Part shown: in pieces, positions 1 through 13,760 of the stretch
Layout of the letters: every line of letters begins with the position of its first letter
Numbering within the stretch: the stretch's first letter is position 1
From: Cheiracanthium punctorium
Lineage: Eukaryota; Arthropoda; Arachnida; Araneae; Cheiracanthiidae
NCBI GenBank assembly: GCA_038373885.1
Contig: JAWZYV010014451.1
Span: 620,001 to 684,000 of the forward strand
DNA: 64,000 bases
Reading direction: 5' to 3'
Program-made: the position numbers and the translations under genes
Notes under the pieces: model-generated
What the model was told of the DNA's origin: nothing
The model's input: the letters and a program-made list of their open reading frames with translations, nothing else
Database searches by the model: none

Positions 1-3000
1 AGAATATATGTTCTTTTTTAAAGTGCACGAATGGGTGAAGTATTCTTAAAACAACTGAAAAATCGGAAACCGGGTTTTGGTCGGAAATATTTTATGGAAG
101 AGCTGTTGTTCCGCCGGACTGAGACGATTAAAATGTGCTACATACATAGAAACAATTCGTTTAAATTTGAGGTACAAATAATGCAGATGCTGCTTGTAAT
201 TATTGTTAAACACATCATAAAAGAGTAGACCGGTGTAACCTTTCATACGGTATCTAAAGCTTGTGCTATATTATCTTTCCGGATATATATTGACAAATTT
301 CTGTTGAAATTGGCTTCGAATGGAACGCAATGAATGAATACTTAGAAAATAATGATTGAGGATTACAAGCTATGCTGTATATGAAGCAGTGAAATTAAGA
401 CAGTGAAATTGCACATGTGTGGTAAACCGGGCAACTATCGTTTTACCTAGCATTTAATCTGGAAGTGCATAATGCTTTTATCATATGGTGTTTTTCATAT
501 GGTGATGTTTATCATATAAGTTTATGCATCATCAGTTTATGAAATGATGCAATGTAATTAATAGTGATAGAAATTTCCAATAGCATTACTTATTATTCAT
601 ATATACATCCATTTGCTTATTTTTTGTTGGAAGAACAAATTACAAAGAATACCCGTAACAAATTTTTCTTTGTAAAAATGGTACATATATCTATAGCGCC
701 ATGCTTATAAATTTATCAAATCTACGTCACAATTTATCAACTCAGCAATTTTTCAATAAGAATCTAAAAGCCTATATAAAGACCTAACAGGAATATACTT
801 ATGTGCTTCTGACAAAAAGTTACTATTACTGTTAACATTGCGAAACAAAATATTTTATAATACACATTCTTTATCAATTAAGATTGACACTAGTGCAGCT
901 TAGTGAGAAGAACGAGAGCATTTGAAAGAAATCGGTAAAAAAATGCTCATAAATATTTTATTTTACAGCGGGGAAAAAAGCTTTCTCACCAATAAAATAT
1001 AAAAGAAAAATTTTCTCGTGAGTATTTTAGATAACTAGATGTTTTATAAAATTTTCTTGTCTGGTATTCCAAGCATAAAATTCACACTACATTTAGTTTT
1101 TGTGACACTGGTGTTTAGGAATATATCCCGGTTAAAACATAATAATGAAGTGAACCATAGGAAATGAAGTATAATACGAGAAAAAAATATGTAAACATAT
1201 ACGTTAACGTTAAGTAAGAGTCTAAAAGAATGAGTGAGAGTAAAGTATGGAAATCTAAAATATTCTAATAAAAAGTGATCGCATATGATGGAAACAAATT
1301 TAAATGCCTCTTGATTTTACATTACTATATTTTATTGTCTACAATATTTATTTTAAGATACTTAACAATACAACGAGTAAATTTACCTTGGAAATTTACC
1401 TTGAATCATATGACTCTCATGTAATTTAAAAGTGGCGCAAAACTATAAGGCTAATATTCTAAATTAGACGTCTCACTATAAATCACAAAATCCTCATTTT
1501 ACGCTATTGTAATATGTTTGTAAAAAGTTTTAAATTCAGTGTACAGAAGATTATTTTATTTCAATAATATTGCCTTTTTATTTCTTAAGCTGGAGCTGAA
1601 CTTGTTTGGGGAGATGTGAAAATTGAACAGTGCTGTTTATTTTTTCATTCTAATTGAAAATACAGCTTTTAAATGTAGTTTTTGTGAACTCAGTTTAAAT
1701 ATTTTGTAGAGTAACGTCGACCATTTTATGCTCCTTCCATATATTATCAAAGAGATGAAGATACATCAGCGACGATTGTTCAAATATTATTTCAACAATA
1801 TACTTAGGGATAACAGGGTGACAGATGCGAATATTCCACTTTATTTTAATTAATATTTACTAATATACGTAACTCAATTATTCATACAACTGATTTTTTA
1901 GAAACTTACTTAACCCATCCGATATCGATACAAAATGGAGACTGTGACGAAAATGCCAGCTTATTGTTTAAAGATAAGAAATCGCTCAGTTGTGTATGAT
2001 GGTTTCATCAACGATATGTTGAAGAAGCAAACAAGCTAAGGAACTTTAACACGCATTTTCTTTCTTTTATATTTGTTTTCTTTGAGAATATGATTCATAT
2101 CCTTTCTCTACTTTGATCATCGAATTTGTAGGTAATCAGAAAGAATGATATATTAGCAATTTATGGGGCTGAAGCATGAAATTCCGTTTAAATGGATCTT
2201 ATTTAACCACGCATGTTTGTGGCTGAAGTTCAAACAGATACATTATTTTCCAAGGTAAATTTCTTTTGAAGCTTAAACTGTAGCACATGTAGACATTTTT
2301 GATTAACTATAATTGTTTGTTAAAAGTCATTGTACCTTAAAGTAATTCCTATAAAACATTTTCATTGCAATATTATACTTTGGTATATCTTTTCCACTTC
2401 CGTCGTTCCAACAAGATCCGTTCGGGCAACAAACAAAACAAAAAGAAAAGAAATAATCTAGCTAAAAGATCGTTTAGCAAGTGTAGAGTCTAACAAATCA
2501 TTCTATCACAACTTGGGTCCAGGTTCAACAGCTGGTTTTGTCTTGGGCCGTAATGTATCAGTTCCTTGACAGGAGGCAACGTTGGTCCCCTATCGCGTGC
2601 TACCATAATGAAATGGATAGTACTTTGGGCTTAAGTGGTTTTGAATTCCAGATGGGCAAGTGCTTGCCCTTGAAAAAAGAAAATACAAAAGAACTTCACT
2701 ACAGTGTCTTAAACGGCAGTATTTCGCAGGACAAATGTGTTCAAGGGGCGAGTCTAAGCTCCTATATCAGTCTACTTTCTTGCATACGCTGTTGGATTTA
2801 TTGGTGGTAATTTTATCAACTTCTTACGTGTTTCACCTTCCAGAAGTTGCTTATGGTATTAAGAGGTTGTTGCTTTGAAAAGCAATTGCTTCCTGCTTCG
2901 ACTGCATGGTTAAAATATGAGTGAAATGTTTGCAATGTTTTATGCCCTATGCTTCATGCAAAATTCAAAGTTTCACAAGCCAGATCTGTGATGTTTCATG

Positions 3001-4379
3001 TTTAATGTTTAGAATGAGACACGAGATTGAAAATTTGCATAAAATACGTGATCACGATCATTATGGTGATCATGATATGGAACAATAATAAAAACATTAA
3101 TGAATTTCATTTTAGATACACCTTTTCAGTTTTTGGGTGTTATTTTTAGATAAGAAAGCCTTTATCTTAAGTATCATTTTTAAATTAATCTTTAAAGAAT
3201 TAGTATATATATAAGAAACTCTTTCTTTGGCCTTAATATAGGCGAAAACAAGTTTTACTAGGAGTAATTTTAGTAGTGTCTTGTGATTGAAATTAAAGAA
3301 TGACTTCAATTGCCTCGCCAAAGCTTAAAAAGTCCTCCGTCCAAGGCATCCCTCCACTTAAACAGATAGTTCTCGCATGCCTTTGCCTTAATCAAGTATC
3401 CGAACCTGTCCTGTTAAAAAAAAAGCTATTTTTCTCAGTGGGAAATTATGGTAGTTTTGGAAATGCACCTAAACTACTCTAGATTCATTGATTTGCACAT
3501 CATTTTTAGTAACTTTTACCATATCTAACATCCGAGGTTACATTTTTCTATAATTCATTTATACATATGAATTAGAAAACATAAAGCAGCTTTTAAATGT
3601 ATTTTAATACTAACGATATAACACAAAATTTATATAAACACGATGTAAATTGCAGACGTTCAAAGAATATATTACAGGTTTTATTTATAAATTGCTTAAG
3701 AATATTGCGTTGTATCAATTTTTTGAAATAATACTTAATCTAATTGGAATAATGCTGCGTAAGTCGTTGCATATCTCGAAGCCTTCCATTAAAATGTATG
3801 TTAAGTGACATCGTGTTTAAATTTAACATAAGGTTTTAACAGATATTAAAGATTACGAAACTGTCATTATATTTGGAAGCCTTTATTATGACCCATTAGT
3901 GAAATTAAAATGTAGAATTAGGTACTTTATAGTGACATGTTAATATTAAATGGGGACATGAAATTCCTTAAACTGTTAAACGCATAAAGATATGCTTAGT
4001 CAGGAATTTAATGCAACGAAAGACATGAAACAAATAGCATGCAATATTTATGTAACATGTTGTATGAAAATACAAATATGTGTGGATTAAAGCATGTAAG
4101 CTTACAATACAAAACCCATATGAGTATTACACTTAAATCAGAAATATAATGAGAATACTAATGAATTTTTTAATGTTTAATAAAAATGGAAGAAATATTT
4201 AAATAATTACAGATGCCCGAATTTTTTTTTAATATTAGAAGGAAATAGCTTTATAAATAGTCGTTAAATTGTCAAATAAAATAGTCGTTTTTATTTTAAA
4301 ATTACTTCAACATTTTCTTTTCATCAAATTAAAAATTCATACCAAATTTTAATTATAATTTCGACAGTTAAAATACTCA
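1..4379. other. AT-rich spacer without recognisable genes
   Basis: No reading frame here has a recognisable motif. The longest frames (about 65 to 90 residues, for example 2538-2810 plus) have low-complexity or chance-like composition. A somewhat less AT-rich patch at about 2400-2880 does not resolve into a known element. A small imperfect palindrome around GTGATCA lies near 3050-3080. The stretch is probably intergenic or intronic. Confidence 0.6.
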
Positions 4380-5900
4380 AGCAATCGGGGGTTTACATGG
4401 CTGTAATGTTTGTCTGATTTTGTTGATATTAGGGATTCAATGTAATGGGCTTTTCTGTGTCGTCAAGCATCGAATGGAGGAAGCATGAGTTGCAAAGTAA
4501 GAGGTAAATCCGGATTGATATGTGTAATAATTCTGTCAGAGATGATTTCAGATTTTATAGAATTAACGGCTTTATCACAGTCTACAATACAATTAAAAGT
4601 TACCGATTTCAACAAATCATATTTAAAGGATATATCATGGTTGAAAGATTGGGTATGAATCACGAGTAGTGTGAAATCAATCCAAGTAATGATTTTGAAT
4701 GTGTGCTTGGAAGAATTGCATGTCTAACAAATACAGGATGTGGTGCATGTAAATCAGCTTCGATTTCTTCCGCAGTTTTATGAATGCCCTATTCATAAAA
4801 CTGTTCATTCGTAGTATGTAGCGTAATCTTTCATAAAAGCTGATTTTTCAACGTCTACCTTCAAATTAAAATCACGTAAACTTGAAATCACTTTTTAGAG
4901 ACGAAGTAAGTTATTTCATCAGCTGGCATTGATGCATGTGCCGTCAGTAAAATTGTGGCACCTTCAATGTCCTTCAAGACTTGCTCGATTGTTCTTTTCC
5001 AAAAATGTGTAGTACCACAAGGTAACAGAGTAAATTTAATGAGGCCGTTGTGTATAGATATTGTTAAAATTCCTCACACTTTTCTTCTATTGGAAAATGC
5101 TAGCATGCGTGCTTTAAATCAAACTTTGTAAAATGGTTTACGCCTCCAACATTAAAAAAAAATCATCGATTATGTGTTACGGGTGTATGTTTAGATGTTA
5201 GCACATATTAATAGTGACTTTAAGGTTGCCTCATATACGAATTTTTAAATAGGTTTTACGACTGGAACGTTTCCAGTCGCCCATTTACTAGTATTTAAAT
5301 GTTTTGAAAAATTCATTCGTTGTGCAAATTGTGAAGTTCCTTTTCCACTGATCTACGAAGTGAGTCAGTAACAGTTCGGGATTTGTAGAAAAATGGTTTG
5401 GAGTCTTACAGCCAATGTATTTCAGCCTTAAAATTTTTAATTTCCCCTTGTTGTAGATATGTCAGAATAATTTTTCAATAATACCTGAAAAATTTCCGGA
5501 GCTTTAAGATCGGAAGTAGAATCAACAGCAATTTCGGGTAAAACATTAAATTCATTAATTCAATCTCTTCCAAACAATAATTTTCAACACAATTTTACCT
5601 TTTTAGAATTTATACAAAACTTGCACTACTGCATACCAATAGGTTTAAATATTTATCCCGTAGCAGTTTTCGACATTACATCTGATGGATAATTTTCCTC
5701 ATCTTAAAATAACCTTCTAAATGTTTTCACAGGAACTGTAGACACGTCGAACATACTGTTTAATACCATAATTGCGTTTGCTCTATTATTTATCATTAAG
5801 CGGATTTTAGTAGCACCGATCGATTTTAGAATGTTTGCGCTTATTGTATCAACTACATTAGAGCTTTATGTTTATTCTGAATGCTTCTGCATACCTTTGC
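4380..5900 (-). pseudogene. Decayed Ty3/gypsy retrotransposon pol (protease to RT thumb/RNase H start)
   Basis: On the minus strand several frames joined by shifts and stops read in pol order. At 5880-5500 there is a retropepsin-like tail containing KPIG and then LLFGRD, the usual sequence at the end of the protease. At about 5400-5250 a run like the start of reverse transcriptase contains VPVVKP. At about 5060-4960 LIKFTLLPCG corresponds to the RT LPFG region, followed by the position of the catalytic YLDD, which has been lost (GATILLTAH). At about 4770-4620 the thumb reads IHKTAEEIEADLHAPHPV and then LLGLISHYS and FIPNLSTMIYPLN. At 4663-4463 the connection reads IKSEIISDRIITHINPDLPL, where an RNase H domain would begin. 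There are many stops and at least three frameshifts. No LTRs or integrase were found, so this is an old internal fragment. Family assignment rests on recalled motif order. Confidence 0.75.
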
Positions 5901-6117
5901 CAAAAGTCCAATTTTTCTAGGGCTTTACATTTTAAACTTAATATTGACATTTAGATGCTTTATTAAACTGAACAAAGTAATTTTATATTAGATTTATATT
6001 CCATGAACGAGGAAAATGTGTGTTTAGACACATGATAGATGACACATGGCATATTTTGAGCAGTGTCATACAACTGGGTGTAATGAAGCAGAATTTACAA
6101 TGGTAAAGACCAGAAGG
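5901..6117. other. Spacer between gypsy remnant and MITE
   Basis: AT-rich sequence. It may hold the decayed upstream edge of the gypsy pol remnant (gag/protease side), but no motif is readable. Confidence 0.4.
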
Positions 6118-6119
6118 TA

Positions 6120-6306
6120 CACCCTTCAAAAAAAGTATTGAAGTATGAGATAAATTTCCTACGTTGGTTTCGTATATTAAAAATTATTTATCATATTATG
6201 TGAATTAGGATATGTATAAATATGACTTTACATATTTCCTCAATTACTATTCGCAAATCTAAAATAGGAAATTAATCTCTTATTCAAATACTTTTTTTGG
6301 AGGGTG
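6120..6306. mobile_element. TA-flanked MITE, family 1, copy A (internally shortened)
   Basis: A 187-bp element with inverted ends beginning CACCCTTC and ending GGAGGGTG. It is flanked by TA at 6118-6119 and 6307-6308. The terminal inverted repeats run about 40 bp (AAAAAAGTATT, then GAGATAAATTTCCT). The sequence matches the copy at 63652-63861 read in reverse, but lacks about 20-25 bp of the interior. It has no coding capacity. TA duplication and long inverted ends point to a non-autonomous Tc1/mariner-type element. Confidence 0.8.
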
Positions 6307-6308
6307 TA

Positions 6309-8515
6309 CCAAAGTACACAAAATCTTTATTAAAAAGCTACTTTAGTAAAATCGTTCATATCTATATCAGTTCATCAAGGAATTGGTGTTACCAACGGAT
6401 GACCAAGGTCAATTAAGAAATGACACACGGACACTCGGGATGGTTGATTGGAAATTTCCAAAACAATTAAGTGATAGTATAAGCAGATGTATCAGAATCA
6501 ACATTAGTATATATTTCGCACTAGAACTTAAGTAAAATATAGATCTCCATGCAAAAGATTATAAAATATCTATCGCACATATCCATGCTACAAAATGCGT
6601 TATTGCATAATTCTTAGAAGTATAGAAATCCCAATAATACTGTTTGACTTTAGTTTTGTGTGCTATTATACTCGGGATATTTCATTTACATTGAAAAAGA
6701 AAAGCTAATTAAATATTAAAATCGTTTCAAAAATGTTAATATTAAAAAAAAATTATAAGTTTCTTTGAAAAATTATACATTGAGCTATATATATTCTACA
6801 AAATAACTTGTAGCTCTTAGCCATTAAGCTCTGTATTTAGTACTCAGCAATTAATGATATTTTTAATTAACATTTACTGTAGCAATTGGCTTTTTTTATT
6901 AGAACATTAAAACATTTATATCTAGTAAACTAAATTAGGACAATTCAAAATAATCTTTAAAATTAATTCTTAAAATCTTAACAAAATGTAAATTTTGATT
7001 TTTCATTCCATTCTAACCTTGATTTATATTCCTTTTGCATAAATATACTGTTCTTGTAATGAAAGACGAAACTGTAACTAGGAATAAAACAAAGGTAGTG
7101 TAACAAATTGAATTCAGCTCCACTATACTAGGCTGCATTTCTTATAAAAGAACTCTTTTCCCTATTGAAGTTACTATGATCAGTATATGTTTCTTAATGT
7201 AAGAATGTCGGGAAACTAAAGTTTCTGACACGAGGAATAAATCTTTTGGATTTATTCTCCAAGACAAAATGACCAAAGAACAAAAGTTTCAGCTTTTATA
7301 CAACTTAAGTGGAATAAAGTGCTTTCGACAAGTGAATTCGAAAGAAATGCCTTCCCCAATGATTTAGATAGCCATAAGTTTTATATTTAATCAATTTAAA
7401 ATTAAGATTTTACGGTTTACCCCTTGAAATGTTTTCTGGACAAGATAGATATATTATGGGCAGTAGTTTTAAATATTATACACGTACGATTTGGCAGTAA
7501 GCAAGAAAACTGCGCATGTAATATTACAATAAATTTACTCCGTTTACCTGACATCAAACAGTTTAATGTAATAAAAATATATTTTTGATTGTACTATATT
7601 TCTTTTTAATACTCCCTTCGTAGGAATGTTACAAAATTTAATAATTGTGAGCTCCTGGTATTGAGGGTTTTAGTTTGAAGCTGACAATACTTCAGATTTT
7701 CAACAATGAGGTGCAAAATACTGCAAATGATCATGAACAAGCCAATTGTTATGATGTAGAAACAATGAATTTCTACTGCAATAATCTAAAAAAATAATAG
7801 CTGAATTATTCACTTGAGTATTTTAAGAAAGCTTGCAGATTTTGTAAAAAGTATCTTCCGTAAATGTGTAAGTAATTTAGCCTTCTTCAAAGAATGTAAT
7901 TTAGCAAAACAGCATGCACCAAAGATTAACAAATATGAGCATATGTCTTATCTCACGAAAAATCAGTATGTCTTTTTGAAGCATGGGGCTCATTTCCCAT
8001 AAGGGAATGTTTTCCAACTCTCTTCAGTTTTTAGATGAGCCGATAAATGGGGTCAGTATTGAAAATGGCTGAAGTAGCAGCACAGCACATATTATCTAAG
8101 CAAACATTAGTTCGTTTTTTGCTGTCACATAGTCGTATGAATTATTTACATCCTTTTTTTACACTGTGAGTAAGCCTTTCATTATTTACACATACCTAAA
8201 ATAAACGTAAATTTCTTAAACTTACTTTTTTGACATTGCATGCAGTAAAAATTGGTTTATTCTACAAATAACTGCACGTTCATTTTTTAACTAAGATACA
8301 GCACAAATCATCAGGTTGTGTCAAAGTTTTTATATGGCTAAAGGGCAAGTTTTCGGATAGCAAAGTTCATGTAGACTGCACCAAAGAATATGCTACATTT
8401 CTTGTTTGCTTTCACAGTGATTTGGATAATGATGGCTTCTGCTGAAAAAAAAACCTGTCTGCAAAATTGTTAAGTGACAGTTTTTATTTAATCATTAAGT
8501 GTCGTTTGTTTTATA
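6309..8515. other. AT-rich spacer
   Basis: No coding motif, inverted-repeat element or RNA gene is visible. Reading frames such as 7814-8002 are short and resemble nothing I know. Confidence 0.5.
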
Positions 8516-9877
8516 CCTGATGGCCATCTATAATACAATACTAATAAGAGCTAGATATATCACAGCAAAATTTATTTGGAAAATAACGCATCGTACAAAT
8601 ATCAAATAATTGAAATAATGCAGCCTCTTATGAAGTGAGGCAGATGATTAAACCAGTATTGAGTCTTTCAGTTATTTCTGGCTATAAACGCTGCTACACG
8701 GTTCGCCATTGAATGAGAGGGGCTTTGTATATGTTGTGGGGGCATAGCAGTCCATGTTGCTTGCACATACCGGCAAAGTTGATCTGCTGTAGCAGAGGAG
8801 ATGTATCCCGAACAATTTGTTCTGAATTAATTGACCAGAGGTTTTCGGCAGGTGATAGATAGGGAGAACAAGGAGGCCAGGACATCAATGCAATATGACG
8901 GGTGACAAAGAAGTCTGAACATAGCGTTCCACATATGGTCGTGCATTATCATGCTGTGGTACGGCCGCTGGCAAGCTCTGAAGGTACGGGAGGACAAAGG
9001 GCCCCAATACATCAAAGATACAGCGCTGATCAGTGTATAGGCAATCAGGAGAAAACAGAGACAAACCGGGAGTGGTATCCAATACCAGTCCAATCTGTAA
9101 TGCCAGTGCAGGACCAGTATGGTGATGCATAAGGCAAGAATTCATCAGTCTCTCACCATGGTGCCTCCAGACTAAGATTCGAACATCGTGGTGTTGCATG
9201 CGGAATCGGGATTCGTCAGCAAAAACATTGCCGTTCCATTCGATTGGTTTCTTACAACATTGTCAGCACAGATGTCCGCGCTTTTGAATCAACGATAAAG
9301 CTATCAATGGACGCTTTGCTTCACTCTGCTGTAAACGAAATCGAATAGTACGTGCGGACACCGATTGTTGCGCAAAAGACCGAATTTCTTGTGATATGGT
9401 TCGTGATGCGACATAGCGATCCATTACTGGCACACGCACAATATGCCTGTCACCAAGCGTAGTTGTGCAACGAGATGGGTGCAGTTGGTCCCGTCGGTTT
9501 GTCGTTCCCTCTTGCATCCAGAGATTACAAATCTGCATCACAGTTGTTTTGTACCGCCCGACACGATCACCGATTTTTCTGAAAAATAGGTAGAAAAATC
9601 CCAATAAATTACTATTCTTCCTCAATCGAACTCTGTAACCCACTGGAAAGATGATCGTTTTCTTCTACTATTCATACTAATCTTTCTTACACGAAAAAAA
9701 GCATTCCGGTGTTTCATCTCGGCCTTCTGTGCTTGCAGGTGGCGCTACAGGCATGCACTTCTGATATGCGTCTGAAATGTTAATGTTTTTAAATCTCATC
9801 GTTGCGAACTCATGGTGCAAATTTCTGTTTATTTGTATGCTGCCTTCTTTGTGTTGAATTTTGGATGGATAGCTGTG
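8516..9877 (-). mobile_element. Tc1-like element, broken copy
   Basis: A 1362-bp relative of the intact element at 14609-16017, in the same orientation. The left end reads CCTGATGGCCA after TA at 8514-8515. The right end reads GGATAGCTGTG before TA at 9878-9879. Both ends align with the terminal repeats of the intact copy (CACTGCTGGCCA and TGGCCAGCAGTG), and subterminal sequence such as ATATCACAGCAAAATTTA is shared. The coding region carries frameshifts, so it cannot make transposase. Confidence 0.85.
8665..9675 (-). pseudogene. Tc1 transposase pseudogene
   Basis: The original start is probably the ATG at 9675-9673 (MNSRRKRSSF, matching MPRRKQRSSF of the intact copy). A stop follows at about residue 18. 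The HTH region is still readable, with YKTTVMQICNLW and then SARTIRFRLQQ. Three frames at 9643-9263, 9199-8885 and 8888-8694 carry successive parts. All three catalytic positions of the DD34E triad remain, in ADESRF, QHDNARP and PAENLW. The breaks are therefore frameshifts and stops rather than loss of the active site. The degree of decay indicates a dead, older insertion than the one at 14609. Confidence 0.85.
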
Positions 9878-9879
9878 TA

Positions 9880-12800
9880 TTTCAATTACTTCCTCTATTA
9901 CTCTACGATTATATTAGCTTTTATTAATATGCTTTCTTAATTTACTGAAAAAATATACATATTAAGTAACAAACAAGATTTATTAACTGTGTTTTACAAG
10001 TTAAAGGATACTTGGAAAACTTACCTCGCACACGGGTCAAATTTTCTAACTTTACATGATGAGATTCATTTACTGATAAAAACTATTAACTTTTCTTAAA
10101 AATATTTGTACTAGTTTTTAGATGAAGGTGTACAAAATATATTGATATTCTGTTTACCTCAAAAGAGGTAAAAAGTACAGAATACGAAAAATGTATTTAA
10201 AAGAAATATGGGAAACGTGTCCTCATTTCCTTTCTGTTTCAGATTAGATTCACATTTTGTGCGTTTCTCATCCAAATTTGAACAGCTGAACATATTTCAC
10301 AGTCACTAGATGATTTAAAAATCTTATATTAAAATTATAATTATACTGCCATTTTAATGTTAAAGAAATATAATTTCTACATTTAAAAATGAAAAAGTAA
10401 AATACTATGATTTACTAATACTTACAGTTTCCTTAACTTTTATGCATGAAATTTGATTTTTTATGTAAGTTATTGTAAACTGTTCACCAAAAATATCCCT
10501 TTTTTCCCATGTTTAGTATTTTTTTTTTGAAAAATTCTGACGTTATACATGAAAAATACAGCCAACTGAATATTTTAATTAATAAAATATTCTAAACAAA
10601 ACATTTGCATTTTGGGTTTTTAGTGTCTACAAATATGCTTGTAAGCATCTGTCACTAAAAATTGTTGTTTACCATAAGATTTTAAACCTTAACTTTACGA
10701 GACTTCATTATTTGTACACTTAAGTATCAGATGCCTTACAGCATTTATGAATGCTAATTTTAAAATAAAATGTTCAAGAAAACATCACAACAGCACTTGT
10801 ATGAAATTCAATTACAATTTTTCATGACAAAACATGAATTATTCATAGTGTAAAACCCTCTTAGCGCGATTTCATAAATATGCATTTTGCACGTTTTTCC
10901 GTCCTTTCAGTAGAAGCTACATTGCACTATTAAGTACACTTAAGAGACTTTACGGAAAAAAAAATCAAAGCTATTAGCTATAAACATGAAGATTTAGAAA
11001 TTCAAGATCACTAAATAACGAAATTAAATAAAAATATGGAAACCTATAATATAAGATGATTTCAAAAACCTATAAATAGACAAGAAAAATACTTTAAAAA
11101 TGAGATTTTACGTATATGACTTATTATTTTCCTCAAAAACAAAATGTCGCTAATCTGAAACGTTACCTCATACACGAAAGAATTTCCACATTGGAGTAGC
11201 CGGGTTTTAACTAGGATTCAATCCTAAATAGTGTGGACTATTTATATTAAAAAATAAGCGAATAAACCCTTTAAAAGTGCTTAATACTCCACCAACCTGA
11301 ATTTATCTCTTTAGAGGAAACAGTAACATTTTCCTGCTTTGCTTAAGTGTTAGCCATTTTCTTCTTCCGAAATAAATTCTAGATTATTTTCGTAGAAACA
11401 CTTTCATATTCTCCACGCATTTCGTTATTTTCATATCGACAATAACGCACTTTTTTACGTTAGAGGACGTAAACAAAGAACTCTTTCTTACTAAAAACTC
11501 TGCATCGGTAAAGTTGGTTGTTTATTTCATCTGCAGGCGCAAGTGATAGCACTGAGTAATGCTTCCGCGATAGAAATAAATTCTTGTTTTACAACTACGA
11601 TAAAAATAATGCAACCACTTTCTATGCAAATGAAAAGAAACGGACCCAGGAATTTAAAGCGATTCTGTTTATTGTTATTACCCAGATAAATTATAGAATT
11701 TTCTATGGTGAGTTTTAAAGAAAACCATTTTCTTGTATGGGGCTCTCTTCGTGTAGCAGATATTTCCTTGGTAAAAATGTCTTATTTTTAATTTGTGTTA
11801 TTTGAAATGCAATATTGTTAGCTGCGTTATAAAGATTGTAATAAGGCAGGGGATACTTGCTCGGTCCTGTTAAAAAATAATAAAACTTTTTAAATGTGTG
11901 TTCATTATAATTTTTTATTGCAAAGAAATTTCTTTCAAATTTAATGCAAGGCTAATTGAGTTTTTCACGCTCATAGTAGGTACTCGTTGATTGAGGATAG
12001 TTTTAAAAATGTGAGAAAATCCAACAAGATATGAAAACAAGCTACCTTCCATTTTAAAAGAAGTTTATTAAAAACATGATTTATTACATTTTTCTTGTAA
12101 TCATAAAATGATACACAAAATATAATGAGTTTTACGCTAAAAAGTGCATAAAATTTAAAAAAATCAACGAAAATATGTATTTTTTTAAAATCATTTCTAA
12201 GCAAGTTCTTCTGTCTAAGTGATCCAAAACCATATTTTGTGTATGTTTCTTTCTACTTTCACCTGCATAAGATAAGATTAACCATGGAAACGGCTTAGTT
12301 GATTTTTTACTATGATTAAAGTATAATACGTTAACTATCTACAATCGACTATTTTTCAAAGTACCGCATTCAGCAATACATCCAAATTATCTACCCTAAG
12401 TATGGTTATTACGAAAGTTATGTTCGAAAATTTCGAAGATGAAATTGGTGCATCAGTGAATAATCAAAACTTAGCCAGATTAAGAAATTCGGGTGAACAG
12501 ATTTATAGAAGCCAAAATATAGGTCAAAACATGTGTATGTGGCAGTAAATACCAAAATATTCCCTGATTTTTGATTTATTTCATGTTTATCGGAGAGTCA
12601 AGGCTATATATTGCTTTTCAAAAGTTTCTTTTCTCATAAGTTGCCCTTTTTCTCTTTACTGCCCCTCGAATAATATGACACTACAGCTGACAAAATAACC
12701 ACATTTCTTTTTCTGATAGTTTTATTTCTGTTCTGATGACCAGAACAAATATATTGATGATTCAGACGTGTCAAGATTTGAAACCATACGAAGAATAAGT

Positions 12801-13760
12801 TTGCTCTATGTATCGCTTTTCTAGTCGATACAGATGTGACATATTATATGTATATGTATGTACATACGTGTTTGTACGGACATATCTTCAACTATTTATT
12901 TCCTTTAATAAGGTTTATATATTCTATAAATTTATCACAATTATAAAAGTAAATTGGGAATATTCCTCAAACACATAAATATGATGATAAGTAATTAAAT
13001 ATTTACAAAAAAGAGTAAGTTTCTACTTAACCAAGTATATCATTTGATTGAAGCAATAATGTCGGCGATGTCGTTGTGTATTACCAAATGTGATAACGTA
13101 TCGAGGTTGACTTAAACGTGATTGCAGTAAGTAAGGCAATATTTACATAAAAGTTACATTTAACTTGAAATATAAATTAATTGAAGCAATAAGATATAAA
13201 ACAAAAGGCATTTACTTATATTTACAGGCATTTAGATTTTATAAAATGAATTTTCATGAATTGTTACTGATATTTATAATTTACTCTGATTGGAAAGTAT
13301 TACAATATTAATAATACATGGGTGGCATCGTTGCATGTCGTTTACTAATCCCTACATTGTTTATACGAGAGGCTCGAAATTTCCTCATAAAATTGTACTA
13401 AATTAGCTGCAGTCCTTCTACGGAGAGTTATAACGCGACGACATAAGGCTAACTTGAACAATATAACGAAATAATGCACTTTACTTTAAGTAGACTTAAC
13501 AGCACAAACACAATTTTTAAAAGGTTTCAGATGTCTTCAGTTTATTTTTCAAGATTTCAAGAAAAAGGTATAAATTAAAAAATCATACTGTTTACAGATA
13601 TTTTTAATTTTTGGTTCCTTGCACTGAGTAAAAGGAAGTAATGTGATCGCGAAAACTTTTGGGATCAATATTTCAACGAAATAACCAATTTTGACTACCT
13701 CTAAGTTTACTTTCAAGAATTTTTGTGATGCATCTCACCGTACACTACCATTCACGTTCA
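9880..13760. other. Long AT-rich spacer
   Basis: Nearly 4 kb without a recognisable gene, transposon end or RNA gene. The only longer frame (11971-12204 minus) is low-complexity. A short palindromic run lies near 12845-12870 (ATGTACATACG). Confidence 0.5.

Noticed and set aside
8902..9132. 76-residue plus-strand frame
   Set aside because: Antisense of the Tc1 transposase pseudogene, which has clear catalytic motifs on the minus strand.
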